DNA from: Bacillota bacterium
Lineage (GTDB): Bacteria > Bacillota > Clostridia > Christensenellales > Aristaeellaceae
Assembly (NCBI GenBank): GCA_023436585.1
Contig: JAEZIN010000027.1
Span: 1-64,000, forward strand
Length of the DNA: 64,000 nucleotides
Direction: 5' to 3'
Shown here: piece by piece, positions 41,501-48,082 of the stretch
How the letters are laid out: every line of letters begins with the position of its first letter
Numbering within the stretch: the stretch's first letter is position 1
Program-made: the position numbers and the translations under genes
The notes under the pieces: model-generated
Databases searched by the model: none
What the model was told of the DNA's origin: nothing
Seen by the model: the letters and a program-made list of their open reading frames with translations, nothing else

Positions 41501-42355
41501 GCTTCACGGCTTCCTTTGAAAACCTCCGTCACCTCCTTGTGCAAGCAGCGGCTTCTGCCAGGCTTTCTTCCCGTTGAGGGCGAGGAAACGCCGGAAATAA
41601 AGGCTCGGCCGGAGGAGCTGGTTCTTCCCCTGCGGCTGTCGCCCTTACCCAAGCGCCCGGGCTTTCTGGAGAAGAAAGGTCTGAGCTCCGCGGACCTGGG
41701 TACCGCGACCCACAAGGCATTGGGATGTCTGCCGCTTACGTTGCTGAAAAACTGCCATGGGGAAGAGCTGCGCCAGGCGCTTTTAAGCAGCCTGGACAAA
41801 ATGCAAGCGCAGGGTCTGATCACTTTGGAACAGCGGAACGGGCTGTATGTGGATTGGCTGCAAGGCTTTCTGGAAAGTGAGTGGGGTCAAAGACTAATGC
41901 AATCTCCGCTGGTCCGGCGGGAATGGCCGTTCAACCTGCGCTTGAACCGCGAACCGCTGATGCTGGTGCAGGGCGTGATCGACTGCTGCTTCCTGGAGGA
42001 CGGCGCCTGGGTGCTTATCGACTACAAGACCGACTATGTGCAGGACGAGCAAGCGGTGACCGCCCGATACGCGCCACAGCTTCAGCTATACCGCCGCGCT
42101 TTGGAGGAAATCACCGGCATCCCTGTCAAAGAGGCCGTTATCTACTTATTGCGAAATGGCCGGGGGCTCCGAAGCCGAAGCGCTGCCGGTGGCTCCGTAA
42201 CCCCACACCTGCCAGTGGCAGAAATGGGCGGGGTGAAGGAGGCTGGCGAAACAAGCAGTGCGAGCGGTAGCGAAGCAATGCGACGATTGAGCCAGATGGA
42301 GGGATTCAGCGAGGCGGAGGAGGCTGGCGAAACAAGCGGTGCGAACGGAATGTGA
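38573..42355 (+). CDS. addA: ATP-dependent helicase/nuclease subunit A
   Basis: A 1,260-residue UvrD-type helicase-exonuclease for double-strand break repair. Walker A is SAAAGSGKTAVLVERI near residue 21; motif II FIDEYQDISGIQEAIL near 378; motif VI LLYVAMTRARERLILIG near 840; the RecB-like nuclease ends with GVIDCCF and VLIDYKTDYV near 1135-1155. Start chosen by GGAGG before ATG 38573; the longer frame includes parS. The last roughly 60 residues, after YLLRNGRGL, are encoded by repeat B (EAGETSSASGSEAMRRLSQ, repeated partly) and are not part of the family. addB is not in the window. Confidence 0.94.
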   Translation: MPKWTPAQQQAIDARNDMLLVSAAAGSGKTAVLVERILSLIKNDGLDVSRMLVVTFTRAAAAEMRERILKALNDAADTQESLREQALKVDRASISTLHVFCGQVIREHFQAAGIDPTARLIEGGEQGALYQQALSDVLLMAHEEGRPGFLELSQQFDDEDISHMADDLYHFLMSLPDPWRWLHRRMADFPSEAELGNHPWAKQFAGSVKLQLEGSLNAAGALLSMLDDPYADPAYEEILQEDIRQIRLLVSVADDSLNAIKVAWEQRSFPRFPALRKKEPETMAWGEALKKGRTRIRDGISKTLEAIPKDMAQAARDILHTKPALRALMRLTRKLYKRYEELKRERNVYDFSDLEHKTLAVLKHPELRDAVRSRFDAVFIDEYQDISGIQEAILQAVHGGRGLFLVGDVKQSIYRFRLADPTLFLQKSRESSSAQNAAFRRISLQQNFRCARPVIDAVNLVFHSVMREDVTEIAYDEDAILIPGREPGEDYPVELHVLFPPEEEASSEAEGEETPSRVEREAHRAALCIRRLMTQKFLDKETNMPRSYKWRDIAVLLPKAKNTAHLVAEVFAREGIPVYSEADEEYFGLPEISTMMALLQVLDNPMQDIPLLATLRSPCFSVDEETLAMIRLVRTGRNVPFYEAFFHCTTLEGPLGQFCAGIAEKLENWRFLSRNLPLDKLMWQLLLKTGIYTRSGALPAGEARQANLRLLCERAAAYEQSQGDGLHGFLAHGENLKKSGDASTAKVLGETEDVVRIMTIHKSKGLEFPAVLVMELGGRMHQTGFDSPVKIHRDLGLGIPSIYPDDRIRTKTLAEKAIALKAQGEEKAERARLLYVAMTRARERLILIGTASLKDPARKWAMELGSYRVWQAGSMLDWIAQAVYSLPEAELLRAVNAGLSTGLQDSDTETGKKYTASTGFPQGAMPWDIRVWSESISAGVEKKENIHTQTARLLQLDTRLVPAEIAGRLHVDTAAEASRLPLKTSVTSLCKQRLLPGFLPVEGEETPEIKARPEELVLPLRLSPLPKRPGFLEKKGLSSADLGTATHKALGCLPLTLLKNCHGEELRQALLSSLDKMQAQGLITLEQRNGLYVDWLQGFLESEWGQRLMQSPLVRREWPFNLRLNREPLMLVQGVIDCCFLEDGAWVLIDYKTDYVQDEQAVTARYAPQLQLYRRALEEITGIPVKEAVIYLLRNGRGLRSRSAAGGSVTPHLPVAEMGGVKEAGETSSASGSEAMRRLSQMEGFSEAEEAGETSGANGM

Positions 42356-42405
42356 GCAATGCGCCGATTGAGCCAGTTGGATAGCATCAGACGATTGATG
42401 CAGTG
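42160..42405. repeat. Dispersed repeat B, tandem copies at the addA 3' end
   Basis: Two related units, about 42236-42310 and 42322-42385, each with GAGGCTGGCGAAACAAGC and ATTGAGCCAG; a CCAGTGGCAG segment precedes them. The reverse complement recurs at 5865-5985 and fragments at 80-162. The addA frame reads through the first unit and stops in the second. Confidence 0.8.
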
Positions 42406-42456
42406 CACGTTTCACCGCTCACGCTTACGCGGTGAACTGAAGGAAAGGCAAACGAT

Positions 42457-43272
42457 ATGACCGAACAATCAAGAAAAATGGATTATCACCTGCACAGCAC
42501 CCACTCCATGGACGGCCGCCAGACATTGGAGGAGATTTGCCGGCAGGCCGTATCCCTGGGTCTTGAGGAAATATGCATCACGGATCACATAGAGCCCCAT
42601 CATCCGGACCCAGGTGTGGATAAACCGCCCATCTTTGCCAACTGGCTAGCCGATTTGGCGGCGGTTCGGGAAAAATACTCGGAGCTCATCCTGCGCCAGG
42701 GAATCGAGATCGGTGATAACGCCCCGTACCGGGAGGAGATCGCGGCTACCCTTAATGCGCTGCCCCTGGATTTCCGCCTTCTTTCCCTGCATCTGGTGGA
42801 TAACATGGATCCATATCATCCCGAGTTTTTTGAGGGGAAAACCCAGGAGCAGGCGTACCGGCGCTACGCGGAGCAGCGCTTGGAGAGCATACTACATTTT
42901 CCCGATTACGATGCCATTGCGCATCTGGGGTATGTCGGAAAGTTCGCGCCGTATCCGCCGGAAATCCGGCCCATGCGGTATCATCACGCGCCGGATGCGC
43001 TGGATGCGCTTTTAAGGCATCTTGCGCAAAACGGGAAAGCCCTGGAGATCAATGCCTCCGGCCTTCGGGAAACAGACAGCCCCATCCCCGGGGCGGATAT
43101 CATTCACCGTTATCTGGAGCTTGGCGGTGAGTTTTTCACCTTCGGCTCCGACGCGCATAAGAGGGAGCACATCTATCTGCATGTGGAACGGGCCAAGGAA
43201 ATCGCCAGAAGCTGCGGGGCCCGCTGGCAGCTTTCCTTTGAACGGCGTAAGGGACGTGCCTGCTTGATCTGA
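42457..43272 (+). CDS. PHP-domain phosphatase (histidinol-phosphatase HisJ-like)
   Basis: A 271-residue trinuclear-metal PHP phosphoesterase. Metal ligands are visible in MDYHLHSTHSMDG (HxH near residues 11-13), ITDHIEPHH near 44-52, GIEIGDN near 86, LLSLHLVDN near 110, and FGSDAHKREHI near 232. HisJ hydrolyses histidinol phosphate; other PHP members act on different phosphates, and no other his gene is here, so the substrate is open. GGAAAGG precedes the start. Followed in 28 nt by a phosphodiesterase gene. Confidence 0.85.
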   Translation: MTEQSRKMDYHLHSTHSMDGRQTLEEICRQAVSLGLEEICITDHIEPHHPDPGVDKPPIFANWLADLAAVREKYSELILRQGIEIGDNAPYREEIAATLNALPLDFRLLSLHLVDNMDPYHPEFFEGKTQEQAYRRYAEQRLESILHFPDYDAIAHLGYVGKFAPYPPEIRPMRYHHAPDALDALLRHLAQNGKALEINASGLRETDSPIPGADIIHRYLELGGEFFTFGSDAHKREHIYLHVERAKEIARSCGARWQLSFERRKGRACLI

Positions 43273-43300
43273 CCGGCCAAATGGAAAGAAGGGTTTTGTC

Positions 43301-44524
43301 ATGCGCCGCCTGGTGCTCATATCCCTGGACGGGCTGTGGGAAAAGGATTTTTCCACGCTGGAAGGCCTTCCTTACCTGGGTGCGCTGATAAGGTCGGGTG
43401 TATCCTGCAAAAGGGTCCAAACCGTCTATCCCGCATTGACGTATCCCGTTCACGCCACCATCCTCACGGGCTGCCGGCCCGAGGCCCACGGCATCGCCCA
43501 CAATCAGCCCTTTTCCCCGGACCTGGCGCCAGCCTTGCGGCCCTGGTACTGGGAAGCTTCGCAGGTAAGGCAGCCCACGCTGCATCAAATCATCCGGGAA
43601 AAGGGAGGAACGACGGCCTCCATCCTCTGGCCGGTAACGGGAAAAAGTTCGTCTATCCGCTGGAATTTTCCTGAGGTGCTGGCCTTGCCCAGAGAAAACC
43701 AAACGCTCAAAATGCTGCGATTTGGCAGCGCGATGTGGATACTGTCCACGGAAATGCGCTATGGAAACAAACGCAAAAGCATTCACCAGCCGGACCTGGA
43801 CGATTATGCCGCGCTGTTGGCGGAAAAGCTTCTCCTTCGCAAGCACCTGCCGGATTTTTTGAGCCTGCATCTGGTGGATTGTGATGAGATGCGCCATCTG
43901 TACGGTGCGGACAGCCCAGAGGCGATGGAAGCCTTCGGGCGCCTGGACAGGCGGGTGGGTAAGCTGCTCACTGCCATGGATATGCGAAGGACGGGGCGGG
44001 ACACGGTGGTGGCCATCGTCAGCGACCATGGCCTGTGGGATGTGCAAACCGCCGTATCCCTGGATGAGCATCTAAAAGAAGCCGGCCTTTACGGCATCTG
44101 CCGCGTCCAATCCACCGGCATGGGTGCGTACTTGCATTTTGCATCCGGCTCACGGGAGGACATGGAACGCGTCCGGCACTTTCTGGATCAAAACCGTCAA
44201 AAGCTTGGCATTTCCCGGATATACGGGGAAGAGGAGCTTCGGGAAATGGGTGCCGGGCAGGAGATTCCTATGGCGGTAGAAGCGGCGCCGGGCGTTGCCT
44301 TTGCGGATGACCTGGCGGCCGAAAAGCGGATAAGAGCCACGCACGGGTTCGGACCTAACCATCCCGCGGCCCAATGCCTGTTCATCCTGTCCGGGCCAGG
44401 CATACGCAAAGGGGTGGAGCTTGCGCAGGCCGGAATGGAGGACATTGCCCCAACGCTTATGCAGGCCATTGGTTTGAACATGCCTTCCGCACAGGGAAAA
44501 ATCCTGTCGGATTGCTTTGCATAG
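43301..44524 (+). CDS. Type I phosphodiesterase / alkaline-phosphatase family protein
   Basis: A 407-residue metal-dependent phosphoesterase of the nucleotide pyrophosphatase/phosphodiesterase type. Ligands: LISLDGLW near residue 8 (Asp), the nucleophile Thr in VYPALTYPVHATILTGCRPE near 43-62, SLHLVDCDEMRHLYG near 190-204 (Asp and His), AIVSDHGLWD near 240 (Asp-His), and ATHGFGPNHP near 345 (His). No signal peptide, so cytosolic. Directly downstream of the PHP phosphatase, same strand; a shared pathway is possible but the substrate is unknown. Confidence 0.87.
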   Translation: MRRLVLISLDGLWEKDFSTLEGLPYLGALIRSGVSCKRVQTVYPALTYPVHATILTGCRPEAHGIAHNQPFSPDLAPALRPWYWEASQVRQPTLHQIIREKGGTTASILWPVTGKSSSIRWNFPEVLALPRENQTLKMLRFGSAMWILSTEMRYGNKRKSIHQPDLDDYAALLAEKLLLRKHLPDFLSLHLVDCDEMRHLYGADSPEAMEAFGRLDRRVGKLLTAMDMRRTGRDTVVAIVSDHGLWDVQTAVSLDEHLKEAGLYGICRVQSTGMGAYLHFASGSREDMERVRHFLDQNRQKLGISRIYGEEELREMGAGQEIPMAVEAAPGVAFADDLAAEKRIRATHGFGPNHPAAQCLFILSGPGIRKGVELAQAGMEDIAPTLMQAIGLNMPSAQGKILSDCFA

Positions 44525-44608
44525 ATAAGAAAAGTGGCGATTTAAGGCGAAAAATAACAGGATTTTACACATAAAAGGGTTTCTACATTACAATTTTGCA
44601 TCGATTTC

Positions 44609-44637
44609 TTGACAGTTGGGGCGAGTTGTGCCAGAAT
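44609..44637 (+). promoter_or_regulatory. Promoter of the MBL-VOC operon
   Basis: TTGACA, 17 nt, CAGAAT. Confidence 0.55.
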
Positions 44638-44673
44638 AATGAAAAGGAGTGTACAAGAGAGGAGGGAGCGTGC

Positions 44674-45585
44674 GTGGATTTGCATGCTGCGGTAACCTAT
44701 CATCATCACAGCGGCTTTTCTGTTCAGGTGGAAAGCACGCTGCTGGTGTTTGATTATTGGGAAGGAGAAGACAGGGAGATTCCCGCTGCTGCTAGGCTGA
44801 CTTCGGACAGCTTCAAGGCGTATTCCCAGGTGTTCGTTTTCGTTACCCATGCCCATCCCGACCATCTGGATCAGGTGATTTATACCTGGATGGAGGGCAA
44901 CCCCATCACCTATATCGTGGCCAGCGATACGCCCATCGGCATCCGGGGTAAAAGGCTGGCGCCCGGGGACAGCCTCCTTCTGGCACCCGGCGTGCGCGTA
45001 ACGGCTTACGGCTCCACAGATATGGGTGTTTCCTTCCTGGTGGATATCGGCGGCCTGCGCATTTTCCACGCGGGGGACCTGAACCTTTGGCACTGGCGGG
45101 AGGAAAGCACGCTGCGGGAAATCGAGGCTGCGGAAAAAGCGTTTGAGGAAGCCATCAGGCCGCTGATCGGGCAGCATATCGACCTGTGCATGTTCCCGGT
45201 GGATCCCAGGATGGGCGCCATGTTCGATGCAGGCGCCAACCATTTTATACTGGCGGTGAAGCCGCGGCTCTTCTTGCCCATGCACTGGCAGGGGCGCAGC
45301 GAAGTGGCGGTAGACTTTGCCCGCAGGACCAGGAGCAAGACCACCGAGGTGGTGGCCATGACCAAGCCCGGCGAGTTTGCGCGGATTACTTTTTCCGACG
45401 CGTCCATTTTCCTGCATATTGTGGAGCCGCCGGCGGAAAAGAAGGGCGAGAAAAAGCAGGCGGAGGAAGCCGCCGCATCCAATGCTTATGAACCGGCGCC
45501 ATCCTCCCAAGTGACGCTGGACGCCTATAACCAGAATGATCCCTTTGCGGATACCGACTTGCCTGTATCCCTGGATGACCAATAA
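44674..45585 (+). CDS. MBL-fold metallo-hydrolase (UlaG/beta-lactamase_3-like)
   Basis: A 303-residue metallo-beta-lactamase fold hydrolase. The first metal site is VFVTHAHPDHLDQV near residue 54; others are in FHAGDLNLWHW near 132 and LPMHWQGR near 202. It is in the UlaG/YtnP-like branch acting on lactones or phosphodiesters, but the substrate is not visible. GTG 44674 chosen because GGAGG is 8 nt upstream; the longer frame would cross the promoter. A Lys/Glu/Ala-rich tail (residues about 245-303) is unusual and looks disordered. Followed after 13 nt by a VOC protein. Confidence 0.87.
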   Translation: MDLHAAVTYHHHSGFSVQVESTLLVFDYWEGEDREIPAAARLTSDSFKAYSQVFVFVTHAHPDHLDQVIYTWMEGNPITYIVASDTPIGIRGKRLAPGDSLLLAPGVRVTAYGSTDMGVSFLVDIGGLRIFHAGDLNLWHWREESTLREIEAAEKAFEEAIRPLIGQHIDLCMFPVDPRMGAMFDAGANHFILAVKPRLFLPMHWQGRSEVAVDFARRTRSKTTEVVAMTKPGEFARITFSDASIFLHIVEPPAEKKGEKKQAEEAAASNAYEPAPSSQVTLDAYNQNDPFADTDLPVSLDDQ

Positions 45586-45598
45586 AGGAGATTGCGAT

Positions 45599-45967
45599 AT
45601 GGCGTTTTACTTTGCCCATCAGAATTTCAATGTGCTGGATCTTGCAAAGAGCGTGAAATTTTATGAGGAGGCTTTGGGGCTTCACGTGGTGCGGGAAAAG
45701 GAGGCCTCCGACGGCTCTTTCAAGCTGGTGTTCATGACCGATGCTGCAGGATCGTTTCAGTTGGAGCTTACGTGGCTTCGCGACCGCACAACACCGTATG
45801 ATCTGGGCGAGGCGGAGTTCCATCTGGCCTTTATCACCGAAGACATGCAGGCTGCCCATGCGCTCCATGAGAAAATGGGCTGCATCTGCTATGAAAACAA
45901 GGGAATGGGCATTTACTTCATTGCCGACCCTGACGGCTACTGGCTGGAGATTGTGCCCAAGCGCTGA
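45599..45967 (+). CDS. gloA: VOC family protein (glyoxalase I-like)
   Basis: A 122-residue vicinal-oxygen-chelate protein. The paired beta-alpha-beta-beta-beta modules fit glyoxalase I: HQNFNVLDLAKSVKFYEEAL near residues 7-26 (metal His), FQLELTWL near 55 (metal Glu), FHLAFITEDM near 75 (metal His), and DPDGYWLEIVPK at the end (metal Glu). All four ligands seem present, so lactoylglutathione lyase-type detoxification of methylglyoxal is plausible, although thiol co-substrate use in Clostridia is uncertain. AAAGGAG precedes the ATG. Second gene of the operon with the MBL protein, itself possibly glyoxalase II-like by analogy (inference). Confidence 0.88.
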   Translation: MAFYFAHQNFNVLDLAKSVKFYEEALGLHVVREKEASDGSFKLVFMTDAAGSFQLELTWLRDRTTPYDLGEAEFHLAFITEDMQAAHALHEKMGCICYENKGMGIYFIADPDGYWLEIVPKR

Positions 45968-46008
45968 TCCAGGTGCGGTGCGCCATAACAGTTGTTTCGA
46001 TTCCGTTT

Positions 46009-46034
46009 GCCCAGCCCGCAAGGCTGGGCTTTTT
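46009..46034 (+). terminator. Terminator of the MBL-VOC operon
   Basis: GCCCAGCC (46009-46016) pairs with GGCTGGGC (46022-46029), then five T. Confidence 0.85.
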
Positions 46035-46083
46035 CGTTACCCGGCCTCTTTGCGTTACCCGGTCCTGAAGACCTGCATCTGCG

Positions 46084-46112
46084 TTGACATTCCCGCTTCT
46101 TTGGGGTAAGAT
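46084..46112 (+). promoter_or_regulatory. Promoter of the DUF1858 gene
   Basis: TTGACA, 17 nt, TAAGAT. Confidence 0.7.
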
Positions 46113-46171
46113 AAACGCAGCGGACGGCTTTATTAAAACTGTCCGATGAAATAAAAAAGTGAGGAATGACC

Positions 46172-46378
46172 ATGACCATTACCAAGACGATGACGATTGG
46201 CGAAGTACTTCGCTTACACCGCGGCACAGCCCGCATATTGATGGAGTTCGGCATGCATTGCCTGGGTTGCCCTGCCTCTTCCGCCGAAAGCTTGGAGGAA
46301 GCCTGCGCCGTGCACGGCAGCAATGTGGATGAGCTGGTGGATCAGCTCAATGCCTACGTGGAAGAACAGAAGGCTTAA
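46172..46378 (+). CDS. DUF1858 domain protein
   Basis: A 68-residue protein of the DUF1858/ScdA-N-like family. The motif MHCLGCPASSAESLEEAC near residues 28-45 carries the paired C-x2-C that is diagnostic. Members are small hybrid-cluster or Fe-S repair related proteins, with function not firmly known. The second of two nearby ATGs is chosen because GAGG is 7 nt from it and only 2 nt from the first. Next gene is a ferritin-like protein, which fits iron or redox handling. Confidence 0.88.
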   Translation: MTITKTMTIGEVLRLHRGTARILMEFGMHCLGCPASSAESLEEACAVHGSNVDELVDQLNAYVEEQKA

Positions 46379-46475
46379 CTGTGGAAAACCCGGAGGATAT
46401 CCCTGGATACATACGTTCGATTTGAAGAAAACCAGCTAATTCTGGGGATAAATATGTGGAAAACAGGAGGCGCTT

Positions 46476-46973
46476 GTGCAAAACATGTGCAGTGGGACGG
46501 GACCCTTGCAGGTGAAAAATGAGCAGGAAGCGCTGTTCCTCGCCTGTGAAATGGAGCGGCGGGCCATTCGCGTTTACGAGCGGGGCCAATTGCTTTGCCA
46601 GGACCCCGCCGTAAAGGCGCTGCTTCAGCGGCTTCATGACGATGAAAAAATGCACCTGGCCAAGTTTGCCAGGATGGGCAGCTGCTCCATGGAGGCCACC
46701 GATCAGGAACAGCAGTTGTTGCTTAAATCCTATGCCGCCCAGGTTCTTTTCCCAGGCGGGCTGATGCAGGCCCATCGGGAAGGTGCGTTGGACGACTTGG
46801 CTTCTCTTATATCTTTTGCGCGGGACAGCGAAGAAACGGCCGTGAAGTGCTACCTGGAGTTTTCAGCTTCCTGCGAAAAAGAGGCGGCCAGGGAGATGTT
46901 CCTGTCCATAGCCCAGGAAGAACAGGGTCACCTGTATGCCCTGGAGGAGCAGTTGAAAGACAAAGAAACATAA
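46476..46973 (+). CDS. Ferritin-like/rubrerythrin-type diiron protein
   Basis: A 165-residue four-helix protein with paired E-x2-H or E-E motifs: EMERRAIRVYERG near residues 26-38, DDEKMHLAKFARM near 56-68, DSEETAVKCYLEF near 112-124, and QEEQGHLYALEEQL near 147-160. This matches the rubrerythrin/ferritin-like superfamily without the rubredoxin tail. Such proteins reduce peroxide in anaerobes. GTG start with CAGGAGG 7 nt upstream. Between the DUF1858 gene and an ECF S-component gene, same strand. Confidence 0.85.
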   Translation: MQNMCSGTGPLQVKNEQEALFLACEMERRAIRVYERGQLLCQDPAVKALLQRLHDDEKMHLAKFARMGSCSMEATDQEQQLLLKSYAAQVLFPGGLMQAHREGALDDLASLISFARDSEETAVKCYLEFSASCEKEAAREMFLSIAQEEQGHLYALEEQLKDKET

Positions 46974-46980
46974 TGTATCT

Positions 46981-47047
46981 TCCGGCACCTATGCCGCAGG
47001 CCATGTTATTGTGCGTTGCCTGCGGCTGCTTTATAGGCTTCATGCCG
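46981..47047 (+). other. Nested hairpin leader upstream of the ECF S-component gene
   Basis: CCGGCA pairs with TGCCGG, CCTAT with ATAGG, and GCCGCAGGC with GCCTGCGGC (46992-47000 / 47017-47025), forming one long imperfect stem. No T-run, so not a plain terminator; I cannot match it to a riboswitch class. Confidence 0.5.
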
Positions 47048-47081
47048 GACTGCTTAAATAATAGAAAGGAAGCGTCCTTAT

Positions 47082-47567
47082 ATGCGGGATCAACGTGTCA
47101 AACAGCTGGCACTGGGCGGCCTGCTGGCATCGCTGGTTTTGTTGTCCACCTGGCTCCTAAGGGCCCCGGCTGTCTTGGGCTACATCCATATGGGCGACGG
47201 CGTGATTTTTCTTTCCGCCATGCTGATGGGGAACTACGCCGCCCTGATTGCAGGCATAGGCTCCTCATTGGCTGACTGGCTGGCCGGGGCTCCCCAGTAT
47301 ATGCTGGTGACATTTATCATCAAGGCACTGATGGGGCTTATGGTCGCCTGGCTGGCTCGGCCCGGAAAGCAAAAACGAAACCTGCTTGTTTTTCTCGGGG
47401 CTGAACTGGTCATGGTTTGCGGTTATTTCCTGTTTGAAGCCACTTTCCTTACCAATTGGAAAGGCGCTGTCGGCGGCGTGCCCTTAAATCTTTTGCAAGG
47501 CGCCGCCGGTGTGGCCTTGGGCATGGTATTCAGCTTGTACCTGCCCCACCTGAAAAAGAAAATATAA
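47082..47567 (+). CDS. ECF transporter S component
   Basis: A 161-residue membrane protein with five to six helices. LGYIHMGDGVIFLSAMLMGN near residues 33-52 and the GIGSSLADWLAG segment near 60 are typical of vitamin-binding ECF S-components (the PF07155 riboflavin/unknown group). The shared ATPase and T-protein are not here. Vitamin or cofactor precursor is the likely substrate, unspecified. AAAGGAAG precedes the start at 47082. A structured leader lies upstream and a terminator follows. Confidence 0.87.
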   Translation: MRDQRVKQLALGGLLASLVLLSTWLLRAPAVLGYIHMGDGVIFLSAMLMGNYAALIAGIGSSLADWLAGAPQYMLVTFIIKALMGLMVAWLARPGKQKRNLLVFLGAELVMVCGYFLFEATFLTNWKGAVGGVPLNLLQGAAGVALGMVFSLYLPHLKKKI

Positions 47568-47588
47568 AGAAGAGAGCATATAGTATTG

Positions 47589-47625
47589 CCGCTCCCGATT
47601 CGACAGAAAAGGGTGCGGTTTTTTT
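47589..47625 (+). terminator. Terminator of the ECF S-component gene
   Basis: CCGCTCCC (47589-47596) and GGGTGCGG (47611-47618) form a stem with one mismatched pair, followed by seven T. Confidence 0.75.
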
Positions 47626-47928
47626 GTGTCACTTGGTAATTAGCAGGGTATATATATAGCGTTCACCTTTTTTGCAGGACCGGATGTATGTGGATGGGAT
47701 GTGCATCTGAGGGAATTTGGTGGGATATACACAGAAAATCAGGAATGATGGAAAATTGTTCCCAGCAGAACCTGCGGAAAAGAAACAAAGATATGGATTG
47801 GCTGGATTTTGATGATTTTTCGATTTGTCTGGAGAAAATTCTCTTAATCTGGGAAGATGATTCGGGATAAATCGACAATATATTACAAAAATATCATCAA
47901 AATTTAAAAAAACAATGAAAAAAATCTA
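47626..47928. other. AT-rich gene-free stretch
   Basis: Markedly richer in A and T than its neighbours. A 60-codon frame from 47688 has no good ribosome binding site and no family features, so I do not call it. It leads into the promoter of the giant surface protein gene. Confidence 0.5.
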
Positions 47929-47972
47929 TTGCAAATTATGGAATTCGATGTATAATACTATATACGTCGAAT
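47929..47972 (+). promoter_or_regulatory. Promoter and 30-bp inverted repeat of the surface protein gene
   Basis: TTGCAA (47929-47934), 16 nt, TATAAT (47951-47956). Overlapping the -10 and start is an inverted repeat with arms ATTCGATGTATA (47943-47954) and TATACGTCGAAT (47961-47972), one mismatch, a likely operator. A perfect TTATCCACA follows at 47972-47980. Confidence 0.6.
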
Positions 47973-48082
47973 TATCCACACATATATCCATATAATGGGA
48001 AGATAGGGATTCTTGACCACAAAAGGAACAATGTCTGCAACTGACAGACCATAGCGAAGCGAAAGAGAATAGGGGTGCAAAC

